DNA of 64,000 nucleotides from Anagrus nilaparvatae (GCA_022575985.1 JAKSXM010000278.1:496001-560000); one strand, 5' to 3'. Counted from the first letter of the stretch, positions 9,379 to 21,480 are shown. The notes: generated from the letters alone by a model not told the origin. Numbers and translations: made by a program.

Positions 9379-9970
9379 ATCGATATTCTGAACTGAGGTA
9401 TTTGATGTAAAGTTAACATTCCTTGAGGTTGGCTTTGGTAATAACGGTATTGATGAACTTGAAGGGGTATTACTATTAGGCATTAATCTAACCAGATAAC
9501 TGTTTCTTCTTTGTTGTGTTGCAGTAGATGATCCACTTGGTGGTAACGTATTTTATTTCGTAGAATTAGCACTCAGCATTTTAGTGTTTGTACTTCCTGT
9601 AGTAGCTAATACAATTGCTTTAGGTTTTTTAGGAAAATCTGAGTTTATAATTTCTTTTCAACATGAGATTGTAGTTGCAGGCTTAGGGTTATTTATAATT
9701 GGTCTTGTAGATACTTTAATAGTATCTAGTGAAAATGGAAGAGAAGCCAATATCAAAGTTTTGTTACAATCATCAGAAATTTTTAATGGAGCAGGTTTGA
9801 AATTGGGAATATTATTAGTAAATAAACCATTACGGTCATAATTAATTCCATGATTTTGACGTTTGTGATATACATTCTAAGGATCTGATAACTTTGATCT
9901 TTTGTAAATGCTTGCTAAGAGATTCCCAGATAATTCTTGAGGTACACAATTTAAGCTGTCCTTAGCCCTG
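9379..9970 (-). pseudogene. Decayed large exon with a clear splice acceptor, cut by the gypsy LTR
   Basis: On the minus strand a polypyrimidine tract and CAG near 9968-9990 precede one reading frame that stays in register for about 195 codons, down to the LTR boundary. It is interrupted by only three stops (after KLSDP, after ATTISC and after SANSTK). The translation is Pro/Ser/Asn-rich with no recognised domain. It could belong to the same minus-strand gene as the MADF-like exons at 13.6-13.9 kb, with the 10.35-13.4 kb elements in the intron. The plus-strand ORF over it encodes only a hydrophobic antisense shadow. No function assigned. Confidence 0.6.
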
Positions 9971-10350
9971 AAAAAAGAAAAATAAATAAGAAAAAAATCA
10001 CACCTAAACTTATTTCAAAAATGATAAATAATAAAAAGCAGGCAGTGTAATTTAAGAAGTTATTTCTTTTCTATTGAATCTAACGTTTAATGTTGCTAAA
10101 TCACGCTGAATATGCAGAATTAAAATAATTATGCGGTAATCTTCCGATGTGGACAATAAAAACTGGTTTTTGCGTAACCAGAATACAATGAATGGAACAT
10201 GTTATAGATAATAGCTGCTTGTAAATTAATAAATGGTATCAAACATTAAAATTTTCCGCATTTTAATTTGTTACTATATTACCTATAATAAAGTTTAAGT
10301 CCATAAACTTGTTCAAATCTTGCAATTCAAAATATGCAGCTCGGACCGCA
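9971..10350 (-). other. Probable intron sequence of the decayed minus-strand gene
   Basis: AT-rich, no frame, no repeat recognised. It lies between the acceptor at about 9970 and the palindromic element at 10351. Its interpretation as intron depends on the exons on both sides belonging together. Confidence 0.4.
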
Positions 10351-11435
10351 CAGTGGGCTAGAAAAAGTCAAAAGGAAACAAAATTCGGCTTCAGCGTGAT
10401 TTTGACTAAAAATAAAATTTAAAAAATGGAATTTATAGGTTTTCATATATTTTAAACGATAGGATACCGGTTTTTTTGAAAAAAAAATGTTGGAAAATTT
10501 TTTTAGGCGTGGGAAGTCAGAAAAAATTTTTTAAAATTTGGCACTAAAAAATGGGACAATCATAATGTCAAATTTATAAAAAAAATGTTTTTTGATGATA
10601 TATATACATAAAAATATGTTGAAAAAACCATAATTAACCTAAAAATTTTATCTCAGCTATATGTGTCTACTATTGTAGGTGTGTTAGTGGAATATTCAAA
10701 AAAACTTAAAAATTAAAAAAAAATCAGAGTTTTATTAATTTTTCGGGTTTTTTACTTCCTAAAACGTACAAATGAAGTATATATGGGTTTTTTGCATCTA
10801 CCTTGGTCTTATCCTACGTCTGTATATTTTTGTGTCTGTATGTGAGCGTGTGTAAAATTGAATTTTCGCATTTTTGGTAGATTTTTTAAAATTTAATCAT
10901 AAAGATATTAAATAATGAAATGGTTAACTTGTTAATAGATGACAAAACTTGAATGTATGTGTATATTGATATAAAATGTGTGCAGTTGTGTCTATGGGAG
11001 TATGGTTGTAAGTGTGTATGTGTGTGTGAGTTAAATCGCATTTTCGTATTTACAGTTGGTTTTTTTTAAATTAATCATAATGATATTGAATTGTTAATTG
11101 GTTATTTTGTTTATTTATGAAAAAATTTGAATGTTTATGTGTATGGATATAAAATGTCTGCAGTTGTTTTGTCATTTATAAACATGTTTACCATTTCATT
11201 ATTTAATATCTTTATGATTAAATTTTAAAAAATCTACTAAAAATGCGAAAATTCAATTTTACACACGCTCATATACAGACACAAAAATACACAGACATAG
11301 GATAAGACCAAGGAAGATGCGAAAAACTCATATATACTTTATTTGTACGTTTTAGGAAGTAAAAAACCCGAAAAATTAATAAAACTCTGATTTTTTTTTT
11401 AATTTTTAAGTTTTTTCGAATATTCCACTAACACA

Positions 11436-11837
11436 CCTACTGTTTTTGAAGGATTTATGGTAAAAGTGAGGATTTATTTAAAGAATAAAACACTGTTCTG
11501 AATTTGACATAACTCGCGTTTTTATTGTAAAACATTTATTTAAGACAGTAAATTTACATATATTTAATTAAAGAGCATTACCGGCACGTCCGTTCGGTAT
11601 GAGAGCTCGAACGGGAAGAAGGAGAAAAACGCGGACTTTTGCCGAGTAGTAACGCATACATACGAGTAGCAACGCATACATACAGATATATTTATTCTTA
11701 TAAAATACAAGTAGCGACAAATACGCGGTTTGATTCACAATTTTAAACAGACTTAATAAGAAATTTAAATATAAATTATTAAAGATTAATTCAGTATAAA
11801 ATCAAACGAAAATGTTAGTTTTAACACTAACACCTAC
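11436..11837 (+). repeat. Solo LTR with CCTAC target duplication
   Basis: A 392-bp segment (11441-11832) begins TGTTTTTGAAGG and ends CTAACA, flanked by CCTAC at 11436-11440 and 11833-11837. It sits in the right arm of the palindrome: with it removed, that arm matches the left arm without a gap. Inside are a GC-richer block near 11580-11650 and a tandem pair of a GAGTARYAACGCATACATAC unit. The size, TG/CA ends and 5-bp duplication fit a solo LTR left by recombination. Confidence 0.88.
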
Positions 11838-11910
11838 AATTGTAGACACATACAGCTGAGATAAAATTTTTAGGTTAGTTATGGTTTTTTCAGCATATTT
11901 TTATGTATAT

Positions 11911-13060
11911 GGGAATATCCATTACTTTTCATACAAAAGTGTGCGCACCCATGACTCCGATCGGGCTCAAATTTTCAGGGGTGGTTTGAAGTAATAAAAA
12001 ACTCAGCCAGCCATTTTGCAGGACGGTTTGCTGAGATACAAGCTTTAAAAGGTCCAAAAATAGCTGTTTTTAGCCAATTTTCAAAAATTTACTGGGCTTC
12101 AAGGATTAGTCCAAAAAACATCCGGCTGGTCTCATTTTTTTCCTTGATTTTTCAACTTTTACCAAAAAATTTTCAACAAGTTTCATGGAGTTGGTTTTTA
12201 CTGGCATTGATTAACGTAAGATTTATTTTATCAAAAAATGCTGATTTTTGAACTTGAATTGTGACTCAGCATCATTAGCTAAAGACTTTCAGTTGATCTC
12301 ATTGAAATCGTCTAGCAAAGACCTTTCAAATGAGACCTCAAACGTTAAAAAAGCTTCTCAGGAACCGGAGATATGAGCAATTGAAAGTTTGCTGTTTCCG
12401 AAAATATCGATTTTTTAACAACTTTAATCGTCTGCAAAATTCATCTCTGAGCACTTTAAGGGCTGAAAATTTCAGGGAAGGTTCTTTTAATATTAAAAAA
12501 AATTCCCTAAAAATTTGGGCGATGGTATTGGCTTCTGTTCGTCGATATGAGACTCTAAAAATGTGTAATAATTGGACCAATATTGGCCAATAAGTGGTTA
12601 AGGGGTCAATCAAAAAATTTTTCTTTTTCAATATTCAAATAGCCAGAGAAAAATCAGCTGATTTAAAAAAAAAAAAAAATTTATTTTTCACAGAAAAATA
12701 AGCAAGTTATCAGCATTTTAAGATTTTTTAAAAAATTTTCCAAAAATCCTAATTTTAGGGTCATTATACAGTATTCCAACTTGAAATAATGATAACTCGC
12801 TTATTTTTTGGTCTAAAATAAAATTTTTTTTTTTTGAAGTTGTCGAACTTTTTCCTGGCTTGAAGCCCAGTAAATTTTTGAAAATTGGCTAAAAACAGCT
12901 ATTTTTGGACCTTTTAGAGCTTGTATCTCGGCAACCCGTCCTGCAAAATGGCTGAAATTTTGGCTAGCTGAGTTTTTTATTACTTCAAACCACCCCTGAT
13001 TTGAGCCCGATCGGAGTCATGGGTGCGCTTACTTTTGTATGAAAAGTAATGGATATGCCC
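11911..13060. mobile_element. Palindromic DNA element nested in the right arm of the hAT-like element
   Basis: Arms of about 200 bp: 11911-12115 matches 12860-13060 inverted, with termini GGGAATATCCATTAC and GGATATGCCC. It splits the right arm of the enclosing palindrome in an ATAT-rich target. Only short uninformative frames occur in the 750-bp centre. It is a non-autonomous inverted-repeat transposon; the superfamily was not determined. Confidence 0.75.
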
Positions 13061-13322
13061 ATATACATCATCAAAAAACTTTTTTTTTATAAATTTTACA
13101 TTTTGATTTTCCCATTTTTTAGTGCCAAATTTAAAAAAATTTTTCCTGATTTCCCACGCCTAAAAAAGTTTTCCAACATTTTTTTTTTTTTTAAAAGCGG
13201 TATCCTATCGTTTAATATATATGAAAACCTATAAATTCCATTTTTTAAATTTTATTTTCAGGCAAAATTACGCTGAAGCCGAATTTTGTTCTCTTTTGAC
13301 TTTTTCTAGCCCTCTGTGGACC

Positions 13323-13402
13323 GGTCCCTATTCTTATATAACATAAATACTGTACTCAAAAAATTTTTAGTACAGTATTTGTGTGTTATAAGAGTGGGGA
13401 CC
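13323..13402. mobile_element. 80-bp hairpin MITE-like element
   Basis: GGTCCC and ATACTGTACT on the left are matched by AGTACAGTAT and GGGGACC on the right, so the whole unit folds as one hairpin with a loop of about 15 bases. It lies 6 bases from the end of the hAT-like palindrome. No target duplication was established. Confidence 0.65.
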
Positions 13403-13605
13403 AGTCGAATCTCTACAGCTCTGGCTTAAATTAATCCTAAATCCAAATTATTATAATTCAGATTATTAAACACAAAAAAGCACACAAATTTCAAATATTA
13501 CTGTAGAAAATGTAATATAATGGTGAATGTATTTAATAACATACATAAATTATAAATTTTAAATTTACTTTAACTCAAGATTTTAGAACATAATATGAAA
13601 CTTAC
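13403..13605 (-). other. AT-rich interval, probable intron
   Basis: No frame or repeat seen. It follows the splice donor of the decayed minus-strand gene at 13600-13605. Confidence 0.4.
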
Positions 13606-13915
13606 TTTTCTGAAGATTTTAAATTATTTAAAAAACTCTTTTGTTCATAATGAGCAAATCCAGCTCGATTAGTAATTTTTTCCATTTCTGACCTAGGTTC
13701 TGATACTCTTGTTCTTTTTTCTCGCCTACGACAATATTACAAATGTTTCCCTTTTAATTTACATTAAGCAGCTACAAAAAAATTGGTCATCTTATCAATA
13801 AATTTAATTTGAAATAATTTTCTAACAAATTCAACTTACGAGAAGCATTAAGTAAATTTGCAATATCACTCCATGCATTATCTTTAAATTCAAAATTCCG
13901 GTATAATTTATTCTT
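13606..13915 (-). pseudogene. Relic of a spliced MADF-domain gene (two partial exons)
   Basis: On the minus strand an exon fragment (about 13915-13840) reads LYRNFEFKDNAWSDIANLLN, the end of a MADF helix-turn-helix pattern (a Myb/SANT relative that binds DNA). It ends at GTAAGT. After a 60-70-base intron with a TTTTTTTGTAG acceptor, the next exon carries the expected C-x-L-x-x-K basic segment but with two stops. It then reads open (RREKRTRVSEPRSEMEK) to a donor at 13605 (GTAAGT). The N-terminal part is cut by the foldback element starting near 13906. The next exon may be the one at 9379-9970. Confidence 0.6.
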
Positions 13916-14904
13916 TTTTTCATAAATTTTTTCTTACCGTATTATTTATAAATATGTTATAACTTTTGGGCCACAAATATTGTGAGATGAAATTTTATGG
14001 CCTAAGCTAAGTAAAAATTTAATTTCAGTAAAAGTACATTTCAAAATACTGATACTGATTAAATTAATGTTTTTAAAACTTTAATAAATTAAAGTATAAT
14101 TAAAACTAAGTTAAGTCTTGTTGTTTCCTAATCACAAGTTATATTTTAAGTTTTGGGCCAAAAATGTTGTGATATGAAATTACATGGCCTAAGCTAAGTA
14201 AATTTTTATTTCAGCAAAAGTATAAACTCCTAATAAATATGTTATAACTTTTGGGTCATAAATGTTGTGAGATGAAATTTTATGGCCTAAATAAGCTAAG
14301 TAAAAATTTAATTTCAGTAAAAGTACATTTCAAAATACTGATACTAATTAAATTAATGTTTTTAAAACTTTAATAAATTAAAGTATAATTAAAACTAAGT
14401 TAAGTCTTGTTGTTTCCTAATCACAAATTATTTTAAGTTTTGGGCCAAAAATGTTGTGAGATGAAATTACATGGCCTAAGCTAAGTAAATTTTTATTTCA
14501 GCAAAAGTATAAATTCCTAATAAATATATTATAACTTTTGGGCCATAAATTTTGTGAGAAGAAATTATATGGCCTAAGCTAAGTAAATTTTTATTTCAGC
14601 AAAAGTTTACAGTAAACAGATAATTTTTCTTATACAGATTTTTCACATTGGGCTCACAGGCTGTACTTTAAATATAATTAGCTTATATTCTAAAAATTTA
14701 TTATCTTAAGAAACTGCTTAACTTGCCAGGCCCCTAAATAACCAGTAAACGGCGTGAATGGAAATTGTATCAATAATTATCTATTATAAAAAAGCTTATG
14801 GGCTCTATATGGAGATTTTATTAGCCAATCAAATTTCTTGTGTTCAAATTTGAATTTTTTCTTTATAGGTTATTATGGGTTATAGCCTACATTTATTGTA
14901 AATA

Positions 14905-15520
14905 TCTATTACAACAACAAAAACATTTACATGTAAAAATTACGCAAGTTTTCTATGTGTGCTTGTATTTTGGCCTTTGTTTTTAGGTGTAAAAATTTTT
15001 CACTGCTAAAGTTTTAAGATCTGAAAAACTTTACGCAAGTTTTAAATATTTAAAAAATATATTTTATTTAAATTTGCTGTATTGAAAATTACCAATTATT
15101 ATCTGAAGCGAATTGACCTTTAATTAATCCAATTTACAATTATCAAAAATTATTTGTAAAAACTTGCCAGGCCGCCGAGTAAAAAAAAGTTGAAAATTAA
15201 TTTGCAAAATTTGCAAAATTTGCAAAATAAAGCATTTTTCATAATTAATTAACGGCCTGACAAGTTTTTTTAAATAATTATTGATAATTGTAAGATGAAT
15301 TAATTAAAGGTCAATTCGCTTCAGATAATAATTAGTAATTTTCAATACAGCAAATTTAAATAAAATATATTTTTTAAATATTTAAAACTTGCGTAAAGTT
15401 TTTCAGATCTTAAAACTTTAGCAGTGAAAAATTTTTACACCTAAAAACAAAGGCCAAAATACAAGCACACATAGAAAACTTGCGTAATTTTTACATGTAA
15501 ATGTTTTTGTTGTTGTAAGA
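14905..15520. repeat. Innermost palindrome of the nested foldback element
   Basis: Arms of about 275 bp with a short spacer (about 15180-15235). The left arm contains CATTTACATGTAAAAATTAC and the right arm its inverse. Arm identity is high by eye. No coding sequence. Confidence 0.8.
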
Positions 15521-16744
15521 TCTCATTCATTTCATTAAAGATATACATTATTACACAGTCAAATTGGAGTTTTTCTATCCCTTTCTACTATTAATTGTTA
15601 TTATTATTATTATCTCTCTATTCGTATTATACTTCTCCTAGGCAGTCACCTTAAGTTTATATACAATTTTTTTAAAAGTACCGCCGCTGATCGAATCGAA
15701 TCTCTCGAACTTCTCGAATATGATAAACTTTCTCTTAAAAGACTACATTAGAGTGCCAGTCTGTGAAACGGAAGAGAAAATTCTCGTATATCTAGGTGTC
15801 GTTCAAACTTGCGTCCCGAGACGACACGTCTCTGTAGATCTTTGACATTTTGTTAAAAGAATTAAAATATTATTTTAAAAATATTAAATAAATTGGAAAT
15901 GATTTAAAAATATTATAAGAATATATAAAAAATATATAGTAAGAATATGTTTAAAAAGTAAAAATCTTGTTTATGAAAATGATTTTTCATTGTAAAATAA
16001 AGTTCTTGAAATATGACTTTAAGGATTATAGTTGTAAAAATATTAACGTGATCTTCCTAGAAACTATACTTATTTGTTAATCGACATTTTTTTTAGACGA
16101 GGATAATGAGTGAAAAAAGGATTTAAACCCATTAACCAAAAAGCAGTTAATATGACCATTAACTAAATTAACTTAACTCTATTCAATTATTAAATATTTT
16201 GAACACATCTAAATAAGCACTAATCTATAAATAAAAACGATTTCTTTAATTTTATTTTAATTTCCCACCGATAAACTGGTTATTTAGGGGCCTGGCAAGT
16301 TAAGGATGATGCCTACCAAGCTGGGGATAATAGAAATAAGAAACTATTACTCTCTCTTTCTATCATATTACTATAGAAGCGAGAACCTTGCGTGCGCACA
16401 ACTATACGGTAGCATTGTTAAATAAATAAAATTTTCGTTATAAACAAATCACCCGAGTCTAAAATAAATTTAATAATTATATTCTACGATATGTTTTTTA
16501 TATGTTATAATTTTTTCATCAAAAACTATACGCAAAAAGTATTAAAATTTTCTGTTACAAAATGCCGTCCCATAAGAATCACGTGTATAAGATGCTCGGA
16601 TAACCAAAATTATTTTTAATTATTTAATAATGAAGGAGTCACCCTAGGATCTTATAATTTTAAATTTGTATTTTTTAATATGGTTTCTTGTTATATACCA
16701 ACTTTCATTAAAATCTATACGCAAACAAAAAAGGCGAACAACAT
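15521..16744. other. Unique interior of the nested foldback element
   Basis: Sequence between the innermost palindrome and the outer right arm. A short GC-richer patch lies at 15680-15840. The inverted partner of the 14728 motif lies near 16266-16300. No open frame of interest. Confidence 0.4.
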
Positions 16745-18114
16745 CCTTAAGCAGTTTCTAAAGATAATAAATTTTTAGTATATAAGCTAATTATATTTAA
16801 AGTATAGCCTGTGAGCCCAATGTGAAAAATCTGTATAAGAAAAATTATCTATTTACTGTAAAATTTTGCTGAAATAAAAATTTACTTAGCTTAGGCCATA
16901 TAATTTCTTCTCACAACATTTATGGCCCAAAAGTTATAATATATTTATTAGGAATTTATACTTTTGCTGAAATAAAAATTTACTTAGCTTAGGCCATGTA
17001 ATTTCATCTCACAACATTTTTGGCCCAAAACTTAAAATAATTTGTGATTAGGAAACAACAAGACTTAACTTAGTTTTAATTATACTTTAAATTATTAAAG
17101 TTGTAAAAACATTAATTTAATCTGTATCAGTATTTTAAAATGTACTTTTACTGAAATTAAATTTTTACTTAGCTTATTTAGGCCATAAAATTTCATCTCA
17201 CAACATTTATGACCCAAAAGTTATAACATATTTATTAGGAGTTTATACTTTTGCTGAAATAAAAATTTACTTAGCTTAGGCCATGTAATTTCATCTCACA
17301 ACATTTTTGGCCCAAAACTTAAAATATAACTTGTGATTAGGAAACAACAAGACTTAACTTAGTTTTAATTATACTTTAATTTATTAAAGTTTTAAAAACA
17401 TTAATTTAATCAGTATCAGTATTTTGAAATGTACTTTTACTGAAATTAAATTTTTACTTAGGTTAGGCCATAAAATTTCATCTCACAATATTTGTGGCAC
17501 AAAAGTAATAACATATTTATAAATAATACGGTAAGAAAAAATTTATGAAAAAAAAAAAATTTGGTCCAGCGATTTAATTTATATATGAACATATATTTGC
17601 AGAAGAATATACTTTAAATACACAGGTGCCTCTTTACCATTTATTCGCCTGCTGGACACATTTTTTACCCCTATAGTCCATTTTTATCCCTTGGAATCGA
17701 TTATACAGCGGCATCTCATTTTTTCCTGCTGAACCCATATTTTACCTTTATAATCCATTTTTTTCTCTGGGAATCGATTTGTACAGCGAGATCTCATTTT
17801 TTTCTGGTCGGGCCCAATGAGCCCCTGGATAAATAATTCTATCAGTTGGTATTTATTTTATCATGTGGGAGCCATTTTTTACCTCTAGAGTCCATTTATA
17901 TCCTCGGTAATTACCTTTTACATTAGTAATTTATTTATTCCTCTTCTATAATGCCCCTGACTATGTTACGAATCCCTATAGGGCCAATTCCTTACGTGCT
18001 AATTAGTGCTATATTAAAAAAAAAAAATAAATTTGTATACAGTGCCTGTATTCCGTGAAAAAATGTATACACGGCTGTATACAGTGGCTTCGTACGGGAG
18101 TAATCATTTAAACA

Positions 18115-20290
18115 GGTATATTGGGAATTCGTCGTAATAGCTCTTTCTAAAAACCTACTGGATGTTATTATGGGTGAGAATCAGAAGCAATGAATTAAGC
18201 CTGCTTACATAAATGAAAAGTGCTTGATAAATTAGATTTAAATTAGAAATTTATAAAATTTGGACCCAAACTGTATATAAAGTCCAGTAATAGCTTTCCA
18301 AAGCTTTTTGAGAATGAATCAATGAAACTATACTTGTAAAATACTAATTAGTTGGATTTTATATTTTTTTAGGTCCAAATTTGTTTATACATTCTAGTTT
18401 AAATTTTATTTATCAAATAATTTTCAATTATGCAAACAGGGTGAATTGGTGAATTTCATGGCTTATGATTCTTACTCGTACAAACATCCAGAACTTGGTA
18501 ATAAACCATATCGTTGAATTCCCAATAAACTTTTATGTTTACATAAGTTAGACCCTCTTAAGAAGCTGGTTTTAAATTAATACGCAATTTGGTATTCACT
18601 AATAAAGAAGTAGAAAAAAAAGAAATCACTTGAATAGGTTTATTGGGAATTCATAGATCGTAATGGCTCTTTCTAAAATCCTGGATGTTTTTATGTGTAA
18701 GAATCAGAAGCAATGAATTAAGCCTGCTTAAATAAATGAAAACTACTTAACAAAGTAGATTTATAATTAGAATTTCATCAAATTTGGACCCAAACTGTAT
18801 ATAAAATCCAGTAATAGCTTTCTAAAGCTTTTTTAGAACGCATTGATGAAACTATACTTGTAAAATACTAATTACATGGATTTTATATTTTTTAGGCCCA
18901 AATTTGATTATACATTCTAGTTTGGATTTTATTTATCAAATAATTTTCAATTATGCAAACACAGGGTGAATAGGTGAATTTCATGGCTTATGATTCTTTC
19001 TCGTACAAAGATCTAGAACTATTGATAATAAACCTTATCGTTGAATTCCCAATAAACTTTTATGTTTACATAAGTTAGACCCTCTTTAGAAGCTGGTTTT
19101 AAATTAATATGCAATTTGGTATTCACCAATAAATAAGTAGAAAAAACAGTAATCACTTTAACAGGTTTCTGGGATCTGGATTGAGGAACTTAGAGTAATC
19201 TGTGTTTATTGACTAAACCTACTTTAGGAAGTTAGAATCTTTATGTAATAGATGAATTAATTCATCATAATGGCTCTTTCTAAAATCCTGGATATTTGTA
19301 TGGTTAAGAATCAGAAGCAAAGAATTAAGCCTGCTTATATAAATGAAAACTACTTGACAAAGTAGATTTAAATTAGAATTTTATAAAATTTGGACCCAAA
19401 CTGTATATAAAATCCTGTAATGGCTTTCCAAGGCTTTTTAAGAACGCATCAATGAAACTACTTGTAAAATACTTATTACATGGATTTTATATTTTTTTAG
19501 GTCCAAATTTGATAATACATTCTAGTTTGGTTTTATTTATCAAATAATTTTCAAATATGCAAACAGGATGAATTCAAGGCTTATGATTCTTACTCGTACA
19601 AACATCCAGAACTTGGTAATAAACCATATCGTTGAAAACCTAAAAACTTTTATATTTACATAAGTTAGACCCTCTTTAGAAGTTGGTTTTAAATTAATAT
19701 GCAATTTGATATTCACTAATACAGAAGTAGAAAAAACAGTAATCACTTGAACAGGTTTATTGGGAATTCATATATCGTAATGGCTCTTTCTAAAATCCTG
19801 GATGTTTTTATGTGTAAGAATCAGAAGCAATGAATTAAACCTGCTTAAATAAATGAAAACTACTTAACAAAGTAGATTTTAATTAGAATTTTATCAAATT
19901 TGGACCCAAATTGTATATAAAATTCAGTAATAGCTTTCCAAAGCTTTTTGAGAACGCATCAATAAAACTGTACTTGTAATGTAAAATACTAATTACATGG
20001 ATTTTATATTTTTTTAGGTCCAAATTTGATTATACATTCTAGTTTGGATTTTATTTATCAAATAATTTTCAATTATGCAAACAGGATGATTTCATGGCTC
20101 ATGATTTTTTCTCGTACAAAGATCTAGAACTATTGGTAATAAACCATATCGATGAATTCCCAATAAACTTTTGTGTTTACATAAGTTAGACCTGCTTCAG
20201 AAGCTGGTTTTAAATTAAAATACAGTTTGGTATTCACCAATATAAGAAGTAGAAAAAAAGTAATCACTTCAACAGGTTTATTAGGTTATT
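18115..20290. repeat. Tandem array of about 520-bp units, four copies
   Basis: Units begin near 18115, 18635, 19155 and 19750 with AACAGGTTTATTGGGAATTC or a variant, and end near 20290. Each contains TAATGGCTCTTTCTAAAATC, AATCAGAAGCAATGAATTAA and TTAGGTCCAAATTTGATTAT in the same order. The third unit is about 75-100 bases longer because of an extra segment at 19165-19255. Within each unit the start (ATTGGGAATTC) and a later GAATTCCCAATAAA form an inverted pair. No coding potential is evident. Confidence 0.9.
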
Positions 20291-20529
20291 CTGCTAATAT
20301 GGTACATTTTATTTAAAAAACTTTTGCTCTCGCTTTGCATTTCTCTTACTAAACTTAAATTAAAAACAAAATTCTTTTTAGCCATGTAGTTTATACAGTT
20401 TTTTTTTTTATAAATGGATAAATTCTAATATACACTCTTTTTTTCTAATATATATACACTGTTTTTTTGTAACAGCTATTTTTTTTAAAATAATAGATAG
20501 ATAGAATAGAAAAGCTATAAACACGCTTT
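20291..20529. other. AT-rich spacer
   Basis: No gene or repeat recognised apart from short T runs. Confidence 0.5.
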
Positions 20530-21480
20530 GGCCGCTTTCTGAAACGGGCTTGCTTAACTTTTTTTTTTACCTAAAAGTTGGTAGCGTCTTTTTGGAGGGG
20601 GAAACTTAAGCAAAAGTTGTCCTATCAGATTTTATTTATATTTTAACCTAAAAAACCTTAAGTGTGCTTGAATAAATTAAGTAGTATTTTAAATTAATTT
20701 GTAGACGTTTGTTACAGCAAACAAATGTATATGAAAACAAAAAATGAATTTAGTTGAGTTGGATGTCATTTTTTCATCCAGTTATGGCACCAACTCCAAT
20801 GTTACAAAGACTAGGGGAACAAAAAAGAATTCGCATAACGCAGCAGCTGTACAACGATCTCTAATGTTTGTGAAAAATTATCACTGTTTATGTATATAAT
20901 TTATGAAAATTAAAATTCTGTATGTTAAATTTGTACAATGTACTTTGCAAATAAAATTGTAAATAATGACCAATAAAAGATTTTTAAGTATTTCACTTAT
21001 TTTACTATCAAATTTTTTAAATAGATGCCCAACTAATTTAGAAACCCAAAATGTGAATATGCATAGAATTGGTTTCGTATGATTGCTTATCTGAAATTTT
21101 AAAGGTCGTAGGATTTCAGGTTCATGGTTGCTATAACTCTTCAAGTGATTATAAATTATTAACAAAATAAAATTTATTTAAATCCTAGTAGGTTATAATA
21201 GTCAATAACAAACAAATCTTGCTTAAAATTTAAAAATATTCATTACAGATCCGATATTTGCTAGATCCTTATTGATAACAAAGAAGACTGATATATTTTT
21301 TCATATATTATTAATTATTAACAAAATAAAATTTATTTAAATAATAAACGATGTTATTACGCAGTTTACGTATTATAGAAATTCTGATGGGACAACTTTT
21401 GCTTAAGTTTCACCCTCCAAAAAGCGCTACCAACTTATTGGTAAAAAAAAAGTTAAGAAAGCCCGTTTCAGAAAGCGGCC
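20530..21480. mobile_element. Non-autonomous TIR transposon, about 0.95 kb
   Basis: Terminal inverted repeats of about 110 bp: the left begins GGCCGCTTTCTGAAACGGGC and the right end is the inverse. Both continue through a GTTGGTAGCG segment and a CTTAAGCAAAAGTTGTC segment. The interior is AT-rich without a transposase; the ORF there encodes no recognised domain. Flanks are CTTT and TTTG, so a short TTT-type target duplication is possible but not proven. Confidence 0.8.

Larger units (their letters stand above)
10351..13316. mobile_element. hAT-like long-inverted-repeat (foldback) element with two nested insertions
   Basis: Termini are CAGTGGGCTAGAAAAAGTC on the left and its near inverse complement on the right (CAGAGGGCTAGAAAAAGTC read inward), matching the hAT-type start CAGNGG. 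The left arm is continuous (10351 to about 10930). The right arm is the same sequence inverted but split into 11180-11440, 11838-11910 and 13061-13316 by a solo LTR and a second palindrome. Removing both inserts restores arms of about 600 bp and a 250-bp loop. No transposase frame is present. The expected 8-bp duplication is not exact: GGACCG occurs on both sides but one base out of register. Confidence 0.8.
13906..17555. mobile_element. Foldback-like element of nested inverted repeats with tandem-repeat arms
   Basis: The left arm (13906 to about 14735) and right arm (about 16745-17555) are inverted copies. Each arm contains alternating tandem blocks, including the recurrent TTTGGGCCATAAATGTTGTG and AAGCTAAGTAAATTTTTATT. 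Inside lies a second inverted pair around GCCAGGCCCCTAAATAACCAG (14728 and about 16280). Inside that is a third palindrome (about 14905-15180 against 15235-15520) whose inner ends carry another GGCCTGRCAAGTTTTT motif. No transposase frame occurs. Long inverted repeats built of tandem units are typical of Foldback/Galileo-type elements in flies; assignment here is by structure only. Confidence 0.75.

Noticed and set aside
9584..9841. Plus-strand 85-codon ORF with hydrophobic, membrane-protein-like sequence
   Set aside because: It is antisense to a longer, in-register minus-strand frame with a splice acceptor; the hydrophobicity follows from the Asn/Thr/Pro-rich opposite strand.
12330..12631. 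Overlapping ORFs on both strands
   Set aside because: They lie in the loop of a palindromic non-autonomous element and are not protein-like.
10341..13325. Perfect 8-bp hAT target duplication
   Set aside because: GGACCG occurs on both sides but out of register by one base, so it was not claimed as a target duplication.
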